The notes: a model not told the origin generated them from the sequence alone. Shown: positions 16,978 to 26,315, counted from the first letter of the stretch. The stretch is 64,000 nt of DNA from Nakamurella alba (GCF_009707545.1 NZ_WLYK01000012.1:1-64000), one strand, 5' to 3'. Made by a program: numbers and translations.

Positions 16978-17963
16978 CCCGTACCGGCGCAGGGTTGGGA
17001 TTGCAGAGCAGGAACGGCACCGAGGTGGCCGGCGAGGAAGTCCGCCACCTGTGTCCGGGCGGACCGGGAGATGACCGACGGACGGAGCGCGTCGAGCACC
17101 AGGAAGTCATGCACCGCCGCGAGATACCTGACGGCGGTGACCGGAGCACCGGCCTGCCGGAGGCGAGAGGCGAAGTCCTCGGCGCGATCCCGGTTCACAT
17201 CGCACTCTGCGGTGATCAGCAGGATCGGCGGGAGGCCGGACCGGGGGCGCATGGCGGCCATCGGGTCGCAGGACGGATCGTCCCGGTCCGAGGGGCGCGG
17301 TGCGTACTGCTGCCAGAGGTGGCGCACGTCCCGCAGGCGGAGGCCGAAGCCGTCGGCGAAGTCCGTGGCCGACCTGTCGTCGGGTGCAGGCCTTGCCAAC
17401 GGGTGGACCAGCACCGCGCACCGGATCACCTCCGGCAGCACCGGACCGTCCCACGAGAGGAGGGCAGCGGCAGCCAGTGTCGCCCCGGCGCAGTCTCCGA
17501 CCAGCGCCACCGCCTCGGTACCGAGCTCACCAGCCCCCTTCCCGGCCACCCAGTCGATCACATCCGAGACCTGATGCAGCGCAACGGGATAACGATACTC
17601 CGGAGCGTTGGCGTACTCCGGCACCACCACGGTTGCGCCGGTGCCCGCGGCGATCTCGGCAGCGAAGGCTGCGTGCGTGTGGTGGCCGCCCATGACCCAG
17701 CCGCCCCCGTGCAGGTACACGACGACCGCGCCCGGCGTCGTCCCCGGCAGCACGGCGCAGGGGACGGTCGCTCCGCCGCGGACCGGCACGTCCAGCCGGC
17801 GCACCTCACCACCGACCGGCGCCTGCATCTGGGCGAGCGCCGCCCGTCCGTCGCTCACGCCCACCTCGTACAGGTGCGGCGGTCGGGCCGCCCCCGCGAC
17901 GAACTCGGCGGTCACGTCGTCCAGGGCGACGACACCGGCACCCGTCCGCCGTCGTGGCATCAC
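16974..17963 (-). CDS. HSL-family alpha/beta hydrolase with Cys in the nucleophile position
   Basis: 329 residues from GTG 17963 (GAGGAG 5 nt upstream; GTGA overlap with the upstream LAL gene). The HSL fold is clear: HGGGW at 85-89, acid residue in TAECDVNRD (D255), AAVHDF with H285. The nucleophile elbow reads VGDCAG, with Cys158 where the family has Ser (codon TGC). The rest of the active site is intact, so this looks like a serine-to-cysteine swap rather than decay. A thioesterase-like, acyl-transfer or ligand-binding role is possible. It overlaps LAL genes on both sides by 4 nt, so production of all three is coupled. Confidence 0.88.
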   Translation of the reverse strand: MMPRRRTGAGVVALDDVTAEFVAGAARPPHLYEVGVSDGRAALAQMQAPVGGEVRRLDVPVRGGATVPCAVLPGTTPGAVVVYLHGGGWVMGGHHTHAAFAAEIAAGTGATVVVPEYANAPEYRYPVALHQVSDVIDWVAGKGAGELGTEAVALVGDCAGATLAAAALLSWDGPVLPEVIRCAVLVHPLARPAPDDRSATDFADGFGLRLRDVRHLWQQYAPRPSDRDDPSCDPMAAMRPRSGLPPILLITAECDVNRDRAEDFASRLRQAGAPVTAVRYLAAVHDFLVLDALRPSVISRSARTQVADFLAGHLGAVPALQSQPCAGTG

Positions 17964-20698
17964 GGCGACTCCTCCGCCTCGACGATCGCGGCGAGCTGGG
18001 ACCGGTGTGTGACACCGAGTTTCGGGAACGACCGGTAGAGGTGCGACCCGACGGTGCGGGTGGACAGGAAGAGTCGCTCGGCGATCTCGGCATTGCTGAG
18101 GCCGCCGGCGGCCAGCCGCACGATGGCCTGCTGTTGGTCGGTGAGCTGGGCCAGCCCGCCCCGGGGCACCACGTCCGGACTCCGATCGCCCGCCGCCCGC
18201 ATCCGGCCCGGGAGCGTGGCCCGCCAGGCGTCCGCACCGACGTCCTCGAGCTGGGATGCCGCCTCCTGCAGCACTTTCCGCTCCTCACGGGGACTTCTCG
18301 CGCGGTGCAGGCATCCGGCGAGATCCAGCAGGGAGAGCCCACGTTCCAGCGGCCACTCCGCGGCAGCCGGGTCGTCGACGATCACCCGCAGCCGACGAGC
18401 ACCATCGGCCGGGTCGTCGGACAGCACAGCGGCGGCCCGTTCCAGCAGCAGCCGGGAACGCCGGGAGACCCAACGACCTGACTGCGTGAGCCGGTCCAGG
18501 ACCATCCGAGCGGTCTCCTGTTCCCCGACCTCGACCGCTGCGGAACACAAATCGGCGACCGCCAGGGCGCCGACATGCCGGTGGAGTGCGACGCCGTCCG
18601 CCGCGTACAGGCCGCGCAGGAGTGTCCACGCCCGGCGTGGGTCGCCGGCGGCCGCCGCGGCCCGCCCTTCCGCCCACCGCAACTGCGACCGGACCGCCAT
18701 CGTCCCGGACCGTTCGGCAGCAGCCCGGCCGACCACGATGTCCTCGTCCGGGCCGCCCCGCAGTATCGCCACGATCGCCAGTTGGACGGTGGCCACCGCG
18801 GTCACCATCGGAACCCGCAGGTACTCGTTGAGCTGCAACGACAACAGGGCGTTGTGCTCGGCAGCAGTCAGCCGGGCAGCGTCCAGGTAGGCCCAGCCCA
18901 CGGCAGCGAAGGTGGACAGTGCCGGGTTGAAGGCCACGCCGCGGGCCAGAAGGTCCCGGGGTGGCTCGAGATGGGCGATGGACAAGGACGTCTCGTCGAG
19001 GACCAGGCAACACGCCCCGAGATTGGCGGCCCCCATGAACGAATCGTGGTCGACGACAACAGGTCGTGGAGCGGTGTGCAGGACCTCGGCCAGGATCTCG
19101 TCGCTCGGCAGCGCCATCGACAGCGGCCACAGAATGCCCGGCGGGATCCCCGTCACCAGCTGCCGGACCGCGCCGCAGGCCCGGGCGAACCGTTCGAGGT
19201 CGTGTCGGTCGCCGGTCGAGTAGGCGGGCAGCGCCCCCGTGCCCAGGAAGAGGATCGCCAGGATCGGGTCACCCAGGTCGACCTGCTCGGCCACCGGCAT
19301 CAGCACCTCGAGAGCGGCGGACGGCCGGTCGTCCATCATGTGCAACCAGCCGAGCAGTGCAGCGACCCGGATCCGGATGTCCGGGAAGGGGGTGGTGGTG
19401 ACCTCGTCGGCGATGAGGTCCGCGACCCAGGCGACCTGGCCGACGGAGCCGGCGAGTTCGGCCGCCCGCAGCCGCCGGATCGCCGTCTCGCGAGCATCCG
19501 CCGTCAGTGCGACCGCACGCTCCAGCACCGACGCGGCGGTCATCGCGTCGCCGGCCGCGAGCACCTCCTCGGCGTACTTCCCGAGGTCCTCGGCCAGCAG
19601 CGGGTCCTTCCCGGTCGTCGCAGCCGCACGATGCCAGGACGCGAGTCCGGGTTCCGTCGAGGCCGCGGCGGCCAGCACCAGATGCGCCTCGCGGCGGTCC
19701 GCCGCCGGAGCCTTCTCGTAGACGGCCAACCCCATCAAGGGATGGCAGAAGCGCACCAGTCCCGCGGACACGGTAACGATTCCTGCTGCTTCTGCCGGAT
19801 CCCAGTCGTCCCGCCGGATGCCGACCTCGGGTGCGTGGAGCACCTGCTGCCTGGTCTCTCCCGCCGCGGCCAGCAGCAGGGCGCGCCGCGTCCGGTCGGG
19901 CAGACCTGCGGCCGAGGCGCCGAAGACGTCGCCCAACAGCTCGCCCAGCGCCACCCGCCCACCTGAAGGGTCCTGCAGAACAACGGTGTTCGCCGGACGC
20001 CGGCCGAGTTCGACAAGAGCGAGGGGGTTGCCACCGGCGGTACGGAGCAGTTCCAGCCGCCGACGGCCGGTCGGGGGCTCGGGGAGCTCGTCGAGCACTC
20101 GGCCGGCATCGGGCTCATCAAGGGCGGCGAGTTCGATCTCGATCGCATCCGGGACCGGCTCGGGCACGCGCCCGCGGACGGCGAGCACCGTGACGGCATG
20201 GGCCGGGACCACCCGACCGGCGCCGGCCAGCAGCACCGCTGTGGATCCCGGATCGACCTCGTGCAGGTCGTCGATCAGCAGCAGCAGCGGTTCTTCCTGC
20301 CCGACCATCTCCATCAACGAGGCGACGGCGGCTCGGAGCTTTCCCTGGTCGACGCCGCCGGCCCGGCCACCGGAGGCGATGCGGACGAGTACGTCGCGGT
20401 GCAGCGGCGCCAGCGGGAGCGCATCGGACAGAAGCGCACCGATCAGTCCGGCCACCAGACCGAAAGGCACCAGGCCCAGGGCACGGTTCCCCTGGAACCT
20501 CAGCACCCGCCGTCCCGGGACCTGTGCGGCCAGCGCATCCAGCAGAGCGGACTTGCCGATGCCGGCGGGGCCACCCACCACGGCAAGGGATTCTCCGACG
20601 TACGTCCCGTCGGTCATCCCCACCAGCCGGGACAGTTCCAGGTCGCGGCCGAGGAGGCGTGGCTGTCCGGAGGCACCCACCCTGTCCGGCCGTGTCAT
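17960..20698 (-). CDS. LAL-type LuxR-family ATP-dependent regulator
   Basis: 912 residues from ATG 20698. The N-terminal ATPase has Walker A GGPAGIGKSALLDAL (about 42-56) and Walker B LLLLIDDLHEVD, both intact. A sensor-like GGNPLALVELGR follows, then about 500 residues of helical repeats. The C-terminal LuxR HTH (about 845-900) reads LTDQQQAIVRLAAGGLSNAE, then TVGSHLYRSFPKLGV. It is a MalT-like large activator. It lies 30 nt downstream of the carboxylesterase gene and overlaps the Cys-hydrolase start by 4 nt. Confidence 0.92.
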   Translation of the reverse strand: MTRPDRVGASGQPRLLGRDLELSRLVGMTDGTYVGESLAVVGGPAGIGKSALLDALAAQVPGRRVLRFQGNRALGLVPFGLVAGLIGALLSDALPLAPLHRDVLVRIASGGRAGGVDQGKLRAAVASLMEMVGQEEPLLLLIDDLHEVDPGSTAVLLAGAGRVVPAHAVTVLAVRGRVPEPVPDAIEIELAALDEPDAGRVLDELPEPPTGRRRLELLRTAGGNPLALVELGRRPANTVVLQDPSGGRVALGELLGDVFGASAAGLPDRTRRALLLAAAGETRQQVLHAPEVGIRRDDWDPAEAAGIVTVSAGLVRFCHPLMGLAVYEKAPAADRREAHLVLAAAASTEPGLASWHRAAATTGKDPLLAEDLGKYAEEVLAAGDAMTAASVLERAVALTADARETAIRRLRAAELAGSVGQVAWVADLIADEVTTTPFPDIRIRVAALLGWLHMMDDRPSAALEVLMPVAEQVDLGDPILAILFLGTGALPAYSTGDRHDLERFARACGAVRQLVTGIPPGILWPLSMALPSDEILAEVLHTAPRPVVVDHDSFMGAANLGACCLVLDETSLSIAHLEPPRDLLARGVAFNPALSTFAAVGWAYLDAARLTAAEHNALLSLQLNEYLRVPMVTAVATVQLAIVAILRGGPDEDIVVGRAAAERSGTMAVRSQLRWAEGRAAAAAGDPRRAWTLLRGLYAADGVALHRHVGALAVADLCSAAVEVGEQETARMVLDRLTQSGRWVSRRSRLLLERAAAVLSDDPADGARRLRVIVDDPAAAEWPLERGLSLLDLAGCLHRARSPREERKVLQEAASQLEDVGADAWRATLPGRMRAAGDRSPDVVPRGGLAQLTDQQQAIVRLAAGGLSNAEIAERLFLSTRTVGSHLYRSFPKLGVTHRSQLAAIVEAEESP

Positions 20699-20728
20699 CC
20701 ACTGATCATAGGAATCGGGCCCCGGATC

Positions 20729-22468
20729 TCAGCCCTGCCCCACCGACTCCCAGAAGGCGCACTTGTGCTCGGCACGGTGGTCGACGAGGCCGATGTCGGG
20801 ATTTCCGAGCTGTAGCACCGGCGACGAGTCCCCGGTGGTCGCCGGCCATGAAGCGACGCGACCGGAGGACGGGGTGCCGGTGCGCGCGAAGGAGGTCCAC
20901 AACTCGACCATGGTCTCCGCGAGTTCGCCCTGACCGGTGCGGGTCACCAGGGACTTGCCACCCAGATCGAACAGGTACGGCAGATCCGTGGCGTGCGCTG
21001 CACCCTGGGGCAGACCGGAGGATGCGACGCCGCTGACGTCCGGCGCGGTGCGGTCGGCGAACTCGTAGCTGTAGACGGTCGCCCCGGCGGCCGCGAGTTC
21101 GCGTGCTCCTCTGGTCGTGGTGCACGCCCACGCGACGTCGGTGACCAATGTCGACCAGGCCAGAGCCGCGGAATCGTAGGCCTGCAAGGGGTACTCGTCC
21201 AGCACGGCCGAGGCGTGCTCCCCGAACGAGGCGCGGACCAGCGCACCGTAGTTGGTGACCGACACCGCGTCCGGATCGGTGAGCAGCAGACCACCGACGA
21301 ACGATCGCTGTTCGTCGAGGTTGCCGCCGCTGATGACCGGTACCGGAAGTGAGCGGCCGGCGACCACGGCGTCAGCGGGACGTTCCGGCAGCAGATCGGT
21401 GCCGTAGGCGAGCGGGTTGCCGAATGCGGCGGCCTGATCGACCACCGTGGCGACAGGTAGTCGGCGCAGGCAGTCGAGGACCCCGGAACCGTCGCAGCCG
21501 GCGGCCTTCGCGGCTCCCACGCCGATCGTTTCCGCGTCCTTCAGCGGGATCAGCGAGGCCGTCGCCGGGAGACCGGGGAACAACGTCCCGGCCGGCCAGG
21601 AGAGGCGACAGGATCCGGAGGAGAAGATCGCCTTGTCGATGAGACCTGCGGCTGCGGGCGAGGTCAGCGCCGCACAGACCGACGTGCCGCCGGCCGATTC
21701 GCCGAACACCGTGATGTTGTCCGGATCGCCGCCGAAGGCCGTCGCGTTCCCCTTGGCCCAGGCCAGCGCCGCGAGTTGATCGGCGAAACCGAAGTTCCCG
21801 GAGCCCGGCAGCCCGGGAAGGGCCAGGTAGCCGAACATGCCCAGCCGGTAGTTCGCCGTCACCACCACGACGTCTCCCTGATCGGCCAGCCGTCGTGCGT
21901 CGTACTGCGATCCGGAACCGCTGGTGAACCCGCCGCCGTGCCACCAGACCATGACCGGGCGCGGGCTCGTGCTCGGTCGGGTCGGCACGGTGACGTTCAG
22001 GAAGAGACAGTCTTCGTCCGATTCACCTGCTGCCAGGGCGATGTCGTCGCTCTGAGGGCACGCGGGCCCTGGTGCATCCGCGGCGAGCACCTCGTCGGTG
22101 TCAGGTGCCGGCTCGGGCAGCGTCCACCGACGCGCGCCGGTGGGCGGGCTCGCGAACCTGATGCCGAGATACTCGTGGGTGGCGCCGGCCTCCTTGCCGC
22201 GCAAGGTGCCGGTCGTGGTGTCGACAGGCGCGTCCGCCGGGTCGGGTGAGCTGGTGTCCGTGACCTGCCCCGGGGTCGGCACCGTGGTCGCCGGGGTCGA
22301 CAGGTCAGGCGCGCCGGCGGACGTCGAGGTCGGGGAGGCCTGCAGGGCCCCGGTCGCGCCGTTCCCGTCAGGCGCGCCCGAGCAGCCGACCAGCAGGGTC
22401 ATCACTGCCACCAGTCCGGTGATCACCGTTCGGGAAGGTTGTCCCGAACGTCGGATTGCTGCTGACAT
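20729..22468 (-). CDS. type B carboxylesterase lipoprotein
   Basis: 579 residues from ATG 22468, giving a clean lipoprotein signal with LLVGC lipobox (about residue 29); longer in-frame upstream sequence is not credible. A Ser/Thr/Ala-rich linker leads into a carboxylesterase/para-nitrobenzyl-esterase fold: LGIRFASPPTGARRW, DEDCLFLNV, and nucleophile GESAGG, with the C-terminal His in GAAHATDLPYLFD. It would act outside the membrane on ester substrates. It is the first gene of the hydrolase/LAL unit, so an extracellular esterase is co-transcribed with its presumed regulators and cytoplasmic hydrolases. Confidence 0.92.
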   Translation of the reverse strand: MSAAIRRSGQPSRTVITGLVAVMTLLVGCSGAPDGNGATGALQASPTSTSAGAPDLSTPATTVPTPGQVTDTSSPDPADAPVDTTTGTLRGKEAGATHEYLGIRFASPPTGARRWTLPEPAPDTDEVLAADAPGPACPQSDDIALAAGESDEDCLFLNVTVPTRPSTSPRPVMVWWHGGGFTSGSGSQYDARRLADQGDVVVVTANYRLGMFGYLALPGLPGSGNFGFADQLAALAWAKGNATAFGGDPDNITVFGESAGGTSVCAALTSPAAAGLIDKAIFSSGSCRLSWPAGTLFPGLPATASLIPLKDAETIGVGAAKAAGCDGSGVLDCLRRLPVATVVDQAAAFGNPLAYGTDLLPERPADAVVAGRSLPVPVISGGNLDEQRSFVGGLLLTDPDAVSVTNYGALVRASFGEHASAVLDEYPLQAYDSAALAWSTLVTDVAWACTTTRGARELAAAGATVYSYEFADRTAPDVSGVASSGLPQGAAHATDLPYLFDLGGKSLVTRTGQGELAETMVELWTSFARTGTPSSGRVASWPATTGDSSPVLQLGNPDIGLVDHRAEHKCAFWESVGQG

Positions 22469-22696
22469 GTCCTGTCCCCACTCCACTCTCGAGCCTTCCG
22501 CACCGACAGCGGCGATCACGGCCGCCCTACCTCCGCCCGTGCCCATCCGGACGCAGATCCATGCGTGGGCCGGTGCCCACTGGCCTGGGGCGCTGCTTCG
22601 TCGCTGCCGATCGCCGCAGATCAGCAAGGACGTGCACCAGGTTCAGCGGCTTCGTCGGTCCCGGTGACTACCGTTGGTGCCGGAGGTGGTGAGGCG

Positions 22697-22750
22697 ATGT
22701 TCCCGTTGGTGCTGTTGCTCGTTCTGCCGTGGCCGGCGGAGATCCGGTGA
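22697..22750 (+). CDS. possible 17-residue leader peptide
   Basis: A short reading frame from ATG 22697 with GAGG and GGAGG just upstream. It encodes a hydrophobic peptide beginning MFPLVLLLVLPWP and ends at TGA 22748-22750, which overlaps the GTG of the next gene (22747-22749). This would couple downstream translation to the leader. It could be chance, because no conservation can be checked here. Confidence 0.35.
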   Translation: MFPLVLLLVLPWPAEIR

Positions 22751-23628
22751 CCGTCGTCGTCCGGGCGGGAGTCCTGGAAGTCGCCGTCGAGCGGTCCGGA
22801 GTGATCGGCGGACCTCCGGTCGTGCTGCTGCACGGCTTCCCCTACGACCCGCGTTGCTACGACGAGGTCGCCCGGCTGCTCGGTGATGCGGGCATGGACG
22901 TCGTGGTGCCGTACCTGCGCGGCTACGGTCCGACCCGGTTCGTGGACCCGGCGACGCCGCGATCGGGTCAGCAGGCCGCACTCGCCCACGATCTGTTGGC
23001 GCTGATCGATGCGCTCGATCTGGCGTCGCCGATCGTCGCCGGGTACGACTGGGGCGGTCGGGCCGCCTGTCTGGTCGCCGCCCTGTGGCCGGAGCGGGTG
23101 TCCGGGCTGGTGACCGTGTCCGGCTACAACGTCCAGGACATCGCGGCGGAGGCGGCGCCGAAGGACCCAACCGTGGAGCAGATCCTCTGGTACCAGTACT
23201 ACCTGCACGGCGAACGGGGCCGACGGGGGCTCGAGGCGCACCGGGGGGCCTACGCGCGACTGCTCTGGCAGGACTGGTCGCCGACCTGGACGTTCACCGA
23301 TGACGATTTCGCCGCCACCGTAGCATCTTTCGACAATCCCGATTTCGTCGATGTGGTGGTGCACTCCTACCGGCACCGGTTCGGGTTGGTGCCCGGCGAC
23401 CCGGTCTACCAGCCGACGGAGGACCTGATCGCCCGGCAGCCGGCCATCACCGTGCCGACCGTGGTCCTCGACGGCCGGCACGACACGGTCCGGCCGCCGC
23501 AGGACCGCGGCAGTCACGAGCAGCACTTCACCCACCTCGTCGACCACCGGGTCGTCGACGCCGGCCACAACCCACCGCAGGAGAACCCGGCCGTGTTCGC
23601 CCGGGCAGTCCTCGACCTGCTGCACTGA
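22747..23628 (+). CDS. alpha/beta hydrolase, epoxide-hydrolase/dehalogenase-like
   Basis: 293 residues from GTG 22747 (GGAG 5 nt upstream; an in-frame GTG at 22729 is an alternative). The oxyanion strand is LLHGFPYDPRCY. The nucleophile elbow is AGYDWGGRAA, an Asp in place of Ser, as in epoxide hydrolases and haloalkane dehalogenases. VVLDGRHDTVRPP carries the acid and DAGHNPPQENP the His. The enzyme should form an alkyl-ester intermediate. It lies 4 nt upstream of the Nei-type glycosylase gene. Confidence 0.87.
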   Translation: MTVVVRAGVLEVAVERSGVIGGPPVVLLHGFPYDPRCYDEVARLLGDAGMDVVVPYLRGYGPTRFVDPATPRSGQQAALAHDLLALIDALDLASPIVAGYDWGGRAACLVAALWPERVSGLVTVSGYNVQDIAAEAAPKDPTVEQILWYQYYLHGERGRRGLEAHRGAYARLLWQDWSPTWTFTDDDFAATVASFDNPDFVDVVVHSYRHRFGLVPGDPVYQPTEDLIARQPAITVPTVVLDGRHDTVRPPQDRGSHEQHFTHLVDHRVVDAGHNPPQENPAVFARAVLDLLH

Positions 23629-23632
23629 CGAC

Positions 23633-24439
23633 ATGCCCGAGGGAGACACCATCTTCGCGTTGGCCAAGCGCCTGCGCGCGGCGCTGGACGGGCGGCAGAT
23701 CGTCCGCGGCGAGCTCCGGGTCCCGGAGCACGGCGGCGACCGGATCGCCGGGCTCACCATCCGCGAGCACGACACCCACGGCAAACATCTGCTCACCAGG
23801 TTCACCGAGGGCCTCACCCTGCACACCCATCTGCGGATGACCGGCTCGTGGACGATCACCTCGCCCGGCAAACGTCTCCCCGGCCGGTTGATGCCGGACG
23901 TACGGGTGCTGATGGGGCTGGACAACGGCACCACGGCCTACGGGATCCTGCTCCCGGTGGTGCAACTGCTCGACACCCGGCGCGAGTCCGATGCGATCGG
24001 ACACCTGGGCCCCGATCCGCTCCGGGCCGACTGGGATCCGGAGGAGGCCGTCCGCAGACTGGCCGCGGCTCCGGAGCGACCGCTGGTCGTGGCCCTGCTG
24101 GACCAGCGCAACGTGGCCGGGTTCGGCAACCTGTGGGCGAACGAACTGTGTTTCCTCCGGGGACGCAGCCCGTGGACACCGGTGGGCGAGGTCGATCTGC
24201 CCGCCCTGGTCTCCCTCGGGGCCCGTGCGCTGCGCCGGTCCGCCACCGAACCCGGCGCGATGCAGGTGACCACCGGCGACCGGCGCCGCGGCGAGCAGCA
24301 CTGGGTCAGCGGCCGGGCAGGTCGGCCGTGCAAGCGTTGCGGGACGATTGTCCGGAAGGTCGACGAGGTCCGGGGCGACCCCGAGCAGCGGTACACCTGG
24401 TGGTGCCCGCACTGCCAGCCCGGCCCGGCCCCGGCATGA
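23633..24439 (+). CDS. nei: Fpg/Nei-family DNA glycosylase (endonuclease VIII-like)
   Basis: 268 residues. The mature N-terminus PEGDTI provides the Pro nucleophile and the Glu of the Nei branch. A beta-strand Lys lies in DTHGKHLL. RNVAGFGNLWANE is the helix-two-turn-helix. The C-terminal zinc finger is CKRCGT then CPHC with an intervening YTWW. It excises oxidised bases, mainly pyrimidines, and nicks the abasic site in base-excision repair. The start ATG is 4 nt after the previous stop. Confidence 0.9.
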   Translation: MPEGDTIFALAKRLRAALDGRQIVRGELRVPEHGGDRIAGLTIREHDTHGKHLLTRFTEGLTLHTHLRMTGSWTITSPGKRLPGRLMPDVRVLMGLDNGTTAYGILLPVVQLLDTRRESDAIGHLGPDPLRADWDPEEAVRRLAAAPERPLVVALLDQRNVAGFGNLWANELCFLRGRSPWTPVGEVDLPALVSLGARALRRSATEPGAMQVTTGDRRRGEQHWVSGRAGRPCKRCGTIVRKVDEVRGDPEQRYTWWCPHCQPGPAPA

Positions 24440-24466
24440 GGCCCGATGCGTGCCCGGGCCAAGCTC

Positions 24467-24841
24467 TCACCCGCGCCGGACCTTCCGGATCCGGATCGGT
24501 CCTTTCGCCGTACTCGGGTCGACAACCGCTCCGCCCTGGGTGATCTCGACCTCACCGGCGGCCACCAGCCTGCGGGCGGCCTGCCGCGCCGGCTCCATCG
24601 ACGCCCGCCAGTCCTTGCCGCCCAGGTTCCGGGCGACCTCGCTGGGGCAGATCGTCGCCCCTGCCGCGCGCTCGTCCAGCAGCCGCAGGATCTCCGACTC
24701 GAGCGCCGTGTCCGCCGGAGACACCTTGTGCCGCCGGCACCTCTCCGAGCAGTACCGGATCTCGTCCCAGTTCCGCTCCCACTTCTTCCGCCAGGTGATC
24801 GTGCGCCCGCACACCACGCACGATTTCGTCGGCACCGCCAT
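24467..24841 (-). CDS. DUF2256/DUF3253-type small zinc-binding protein
   Basis: 124 residues from ATG 24841. The N-terminal block [18 protein letters not shown] followed by YCSERCR is a four-Cys zinc knuckle of the DUF2256 type. The C-terminal 75 residues ([47 protein letters not shown]) match the winged-helix-like DUF3253 arrangement. No function is established. It converges with the glycosylase gene (ends 24439). Confidence 0.8.
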   Translation of the reverse strand: MAVPTKSCVVCGRTITWRKKWERNWDEIRYCSERCRRHKVSPADTALESEILRLLDERAAGATICPSEVARNLGGKDWRASMEPARQAARRLVAAGEVEITQGGAVVDPSTAKGPIRIRKVRRG

Positions 24842-24867
24842 CGGCCCAGTGTGCCGCAGCCCCAGCT

Positions 24868-25377
24868 TCACCAGGTGCGTTCGACGCCGCGGATGCGGGT
24901 GGCGATCTTCGCGCTGATCTCCTTGACGTCGCGGATCTCGTTGGCGGTGAGGGGATCGACCACGTAGTGCTTGACCGCGCGGGCGTGACCGGGAGCCGCC
25001 TGGACGACCTTCTCCCAGCCGGCGTCGGTGAGGGCGGCGACGGTGAAGCGCCCGTCCTCCGGGTCTGCCGATCGTGCGACGAAACCCCTTGCCTCCAAAC
25101 GCTTCACGACGTTGGACAGGCGGGACAGCGACCCTTCGGTCACCTGGGCCAACTCCCCCATGCGGGCCCGACGTCCGGACATCATCGACAGCCAGGACAT
25201 CACCAGGTATTCGTAGAGCCCGACGTCGGAATCCCGTTGCAGCTGGGCCTCCAGCAGGGCGGGCAGCCGCAGGGCGATCGCCGAGACCTCCAGCCAGACA
25301 CCGAGTTCGTCCTCGGTGAGCCACGGGGAATCCTGGCCCCTGCCCCCGGGATCGGCCCCGCCACCGGTCGACACCAT
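24868..25377 (-). CDS. MarR-family regulator
   Basis: 169 residues. The winged helix spans about 70-130: [54 protein letters not shown]. There is no Shine-Dalgarno; TAGGCT on the minus strand at 25384-25389 lies 6 nt before ATG 25377, so translation is probably leaderless. It is divergent from an azoreductase-like gene, with two identical palindromes between them. MarR proteins of this arrangement commonly repress a flavin reductase and respond to quinones or oxidants. Confidence 0.9.
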   Translation of the reverse strand: MVSTGGGADPGGRGQDSPWLTEDELGVWLEVSAIALRLPALLEAQLQRDSDVGLYEYLVMSWLSMMSGRRARMGELAQVTEGSLSRLSNVVKRLEARGFVARSADPEDGRFTVAALTDAGWEKVVQAAPGHARAVKHYVVDPLTANEIRDVKEISAKIATRIRGVERTW

Positions 25378-25416
25378 CGCCGCAGCCTACCGGCGACCGC
25401 CCGACGGCGGGCGAAC

Positions 25417-25445
25417 TTGACTTCAAGGTTGAAGTGTCATCTACT
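25417..25445 (+). promoter_or_regulatory. azoreductase promoter
   Basis: TTGACT (25417-25422), 17-nt spacer, TCTACT (25440-25445). Operator copy 1 overlaps the -35 and spacer; copy 2 begins just after the -10 at the expected transcript start. Confidence 0.55.
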
Positions 25446-25461
25446 TGCTTCAAGGTTGAAG
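25421..25461. promoter_or_regulatory. twin MarR-type operators
   Basis: Two identical 14-mers CTTCAAGGTTGAAG at 25421-25434 and 25448-25461, each a CTTCAA-GG-TTGAAG inverted repeat, 27 bp centre to centre. They lie between the divergent MarR (25377) and azoreductase (25501) genes. Size and symmetry suit MarR dimers. Confidence 0.75.
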
Positions 25462-25500
25462 TCATCGGACCCGACCTCGTGATCGCCGAAGGAGAATTCC

Positions 25501-26145
25501 ATGACCCTGTTCCGCCTGGACGCCAGCATCCGCGTCGAGGGGTCCGCGAGCCGGGAGATCGCCGACATCGTCGTCGACGAATGGCTGGCCGCCCACCCGG
25601 GCGACACCGTCGAGACCCGGCACATCGGTGTCGACCGGCTGCCGGCCGATGCCTGGGCCCATGCGGTCGAGGCCGCGTACCTGCCGGAGTCCGACCGCAC
25701 CCCGGAGCAGCGGGCAGCGGTCGCCCTGGCGGCGGAGCTGGTCGACGAGCTGATGGCCGCGGACGCCGTGGTGCTGGCCGTGCCGCTCTACAACTTCGGC
25801 GTCTCCCAGCACATCAAGAACTGGATCGACCTGGTCATCACCGATCCCCGGGCGGCCGCCGGCGGACCGCCGCCGCTGGCCGGCAAGAAGGTCGTGCTCT
25901 GCACCGTGCGCGGCGGCGCCTACGGCGCGGGGACCCCGCGGGAGGGCTGGGACCACTCGACCGGCTACCTCCGGCGGATCCTCGCCGACGTGTGGGGCGC
26001 CGACCTGACCGTGGTCGAGCGCGAGTTCACCCTGGTCGGGGTCAACCCGGCGCTCGACGACTTCGCCGATCTCGCCGCGTCCATGCACGCAGAGGCCCGG
26101 TCCGCTGCGCAGGAGGCCGGAAAGGCGTTGGCCGTCAGCGCCTGA
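25501..26145 (+). CDS. azoR: FMN-dependent NADH-azoreductase / flavodoxin-fold quinone reductase
   Basis: 214 residues, AAGGAG 6 nt before the ATG. The flavodoxin-like fold of AzoR/AcpD begins [20 protein letters not shown] (phosphate-binding loop). [20 protein letters not shown] is the characteristic FMN/dimer segment and CTVRGGAYG the second FMN loop. It reduces quinones and azo bonds with NAD(P)H, a detoxification role. Control by the divergent MarR gene through the twin palindromes is likely. Confidence 0.88.
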   Translation: MTLFRLDASIRVEGSASREIADIVVDEWLAAHPGDTVETRHIGVDRLPADAWAHAVEAAYLPESDRTPEQRAAVALAAELVDELMAADAVVLAVPLYNFGVSQHIKNWIDLVITDPRAAAGGPPPLAGKKVVLCTVRGGAYGAGTPREGWDHSTGYLRRILADVWGADLTVVEREFTLVGVNPALDDFADLAASMHAEARSAAQEAGKALAVSA

Positions 26146-26315
26146 GCGGTCCTGCGGCACCGCGATCGCACACGGTCCGGCACACGGGCCGGGTGCTCCG
26201 CCGTCAGCAGCACCTCCGGGACCACCCGGCCGGCCGATCCGCCACGGCCAGTAGGTTGGGCCGTGCGCCCGTCCGGCTCCCGGCCGTCGGAGGAACTGCC
26301 ATCGGAGGAACTGCT

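Noticed and set aside
16974-17963. Treating the GDCAG hydrolase as a pseudogene
   Set aside because: Reading frame, oxyanion motif, Asp and His are intact and the gene is tightly coupled to both neighbours, which argues against decay.
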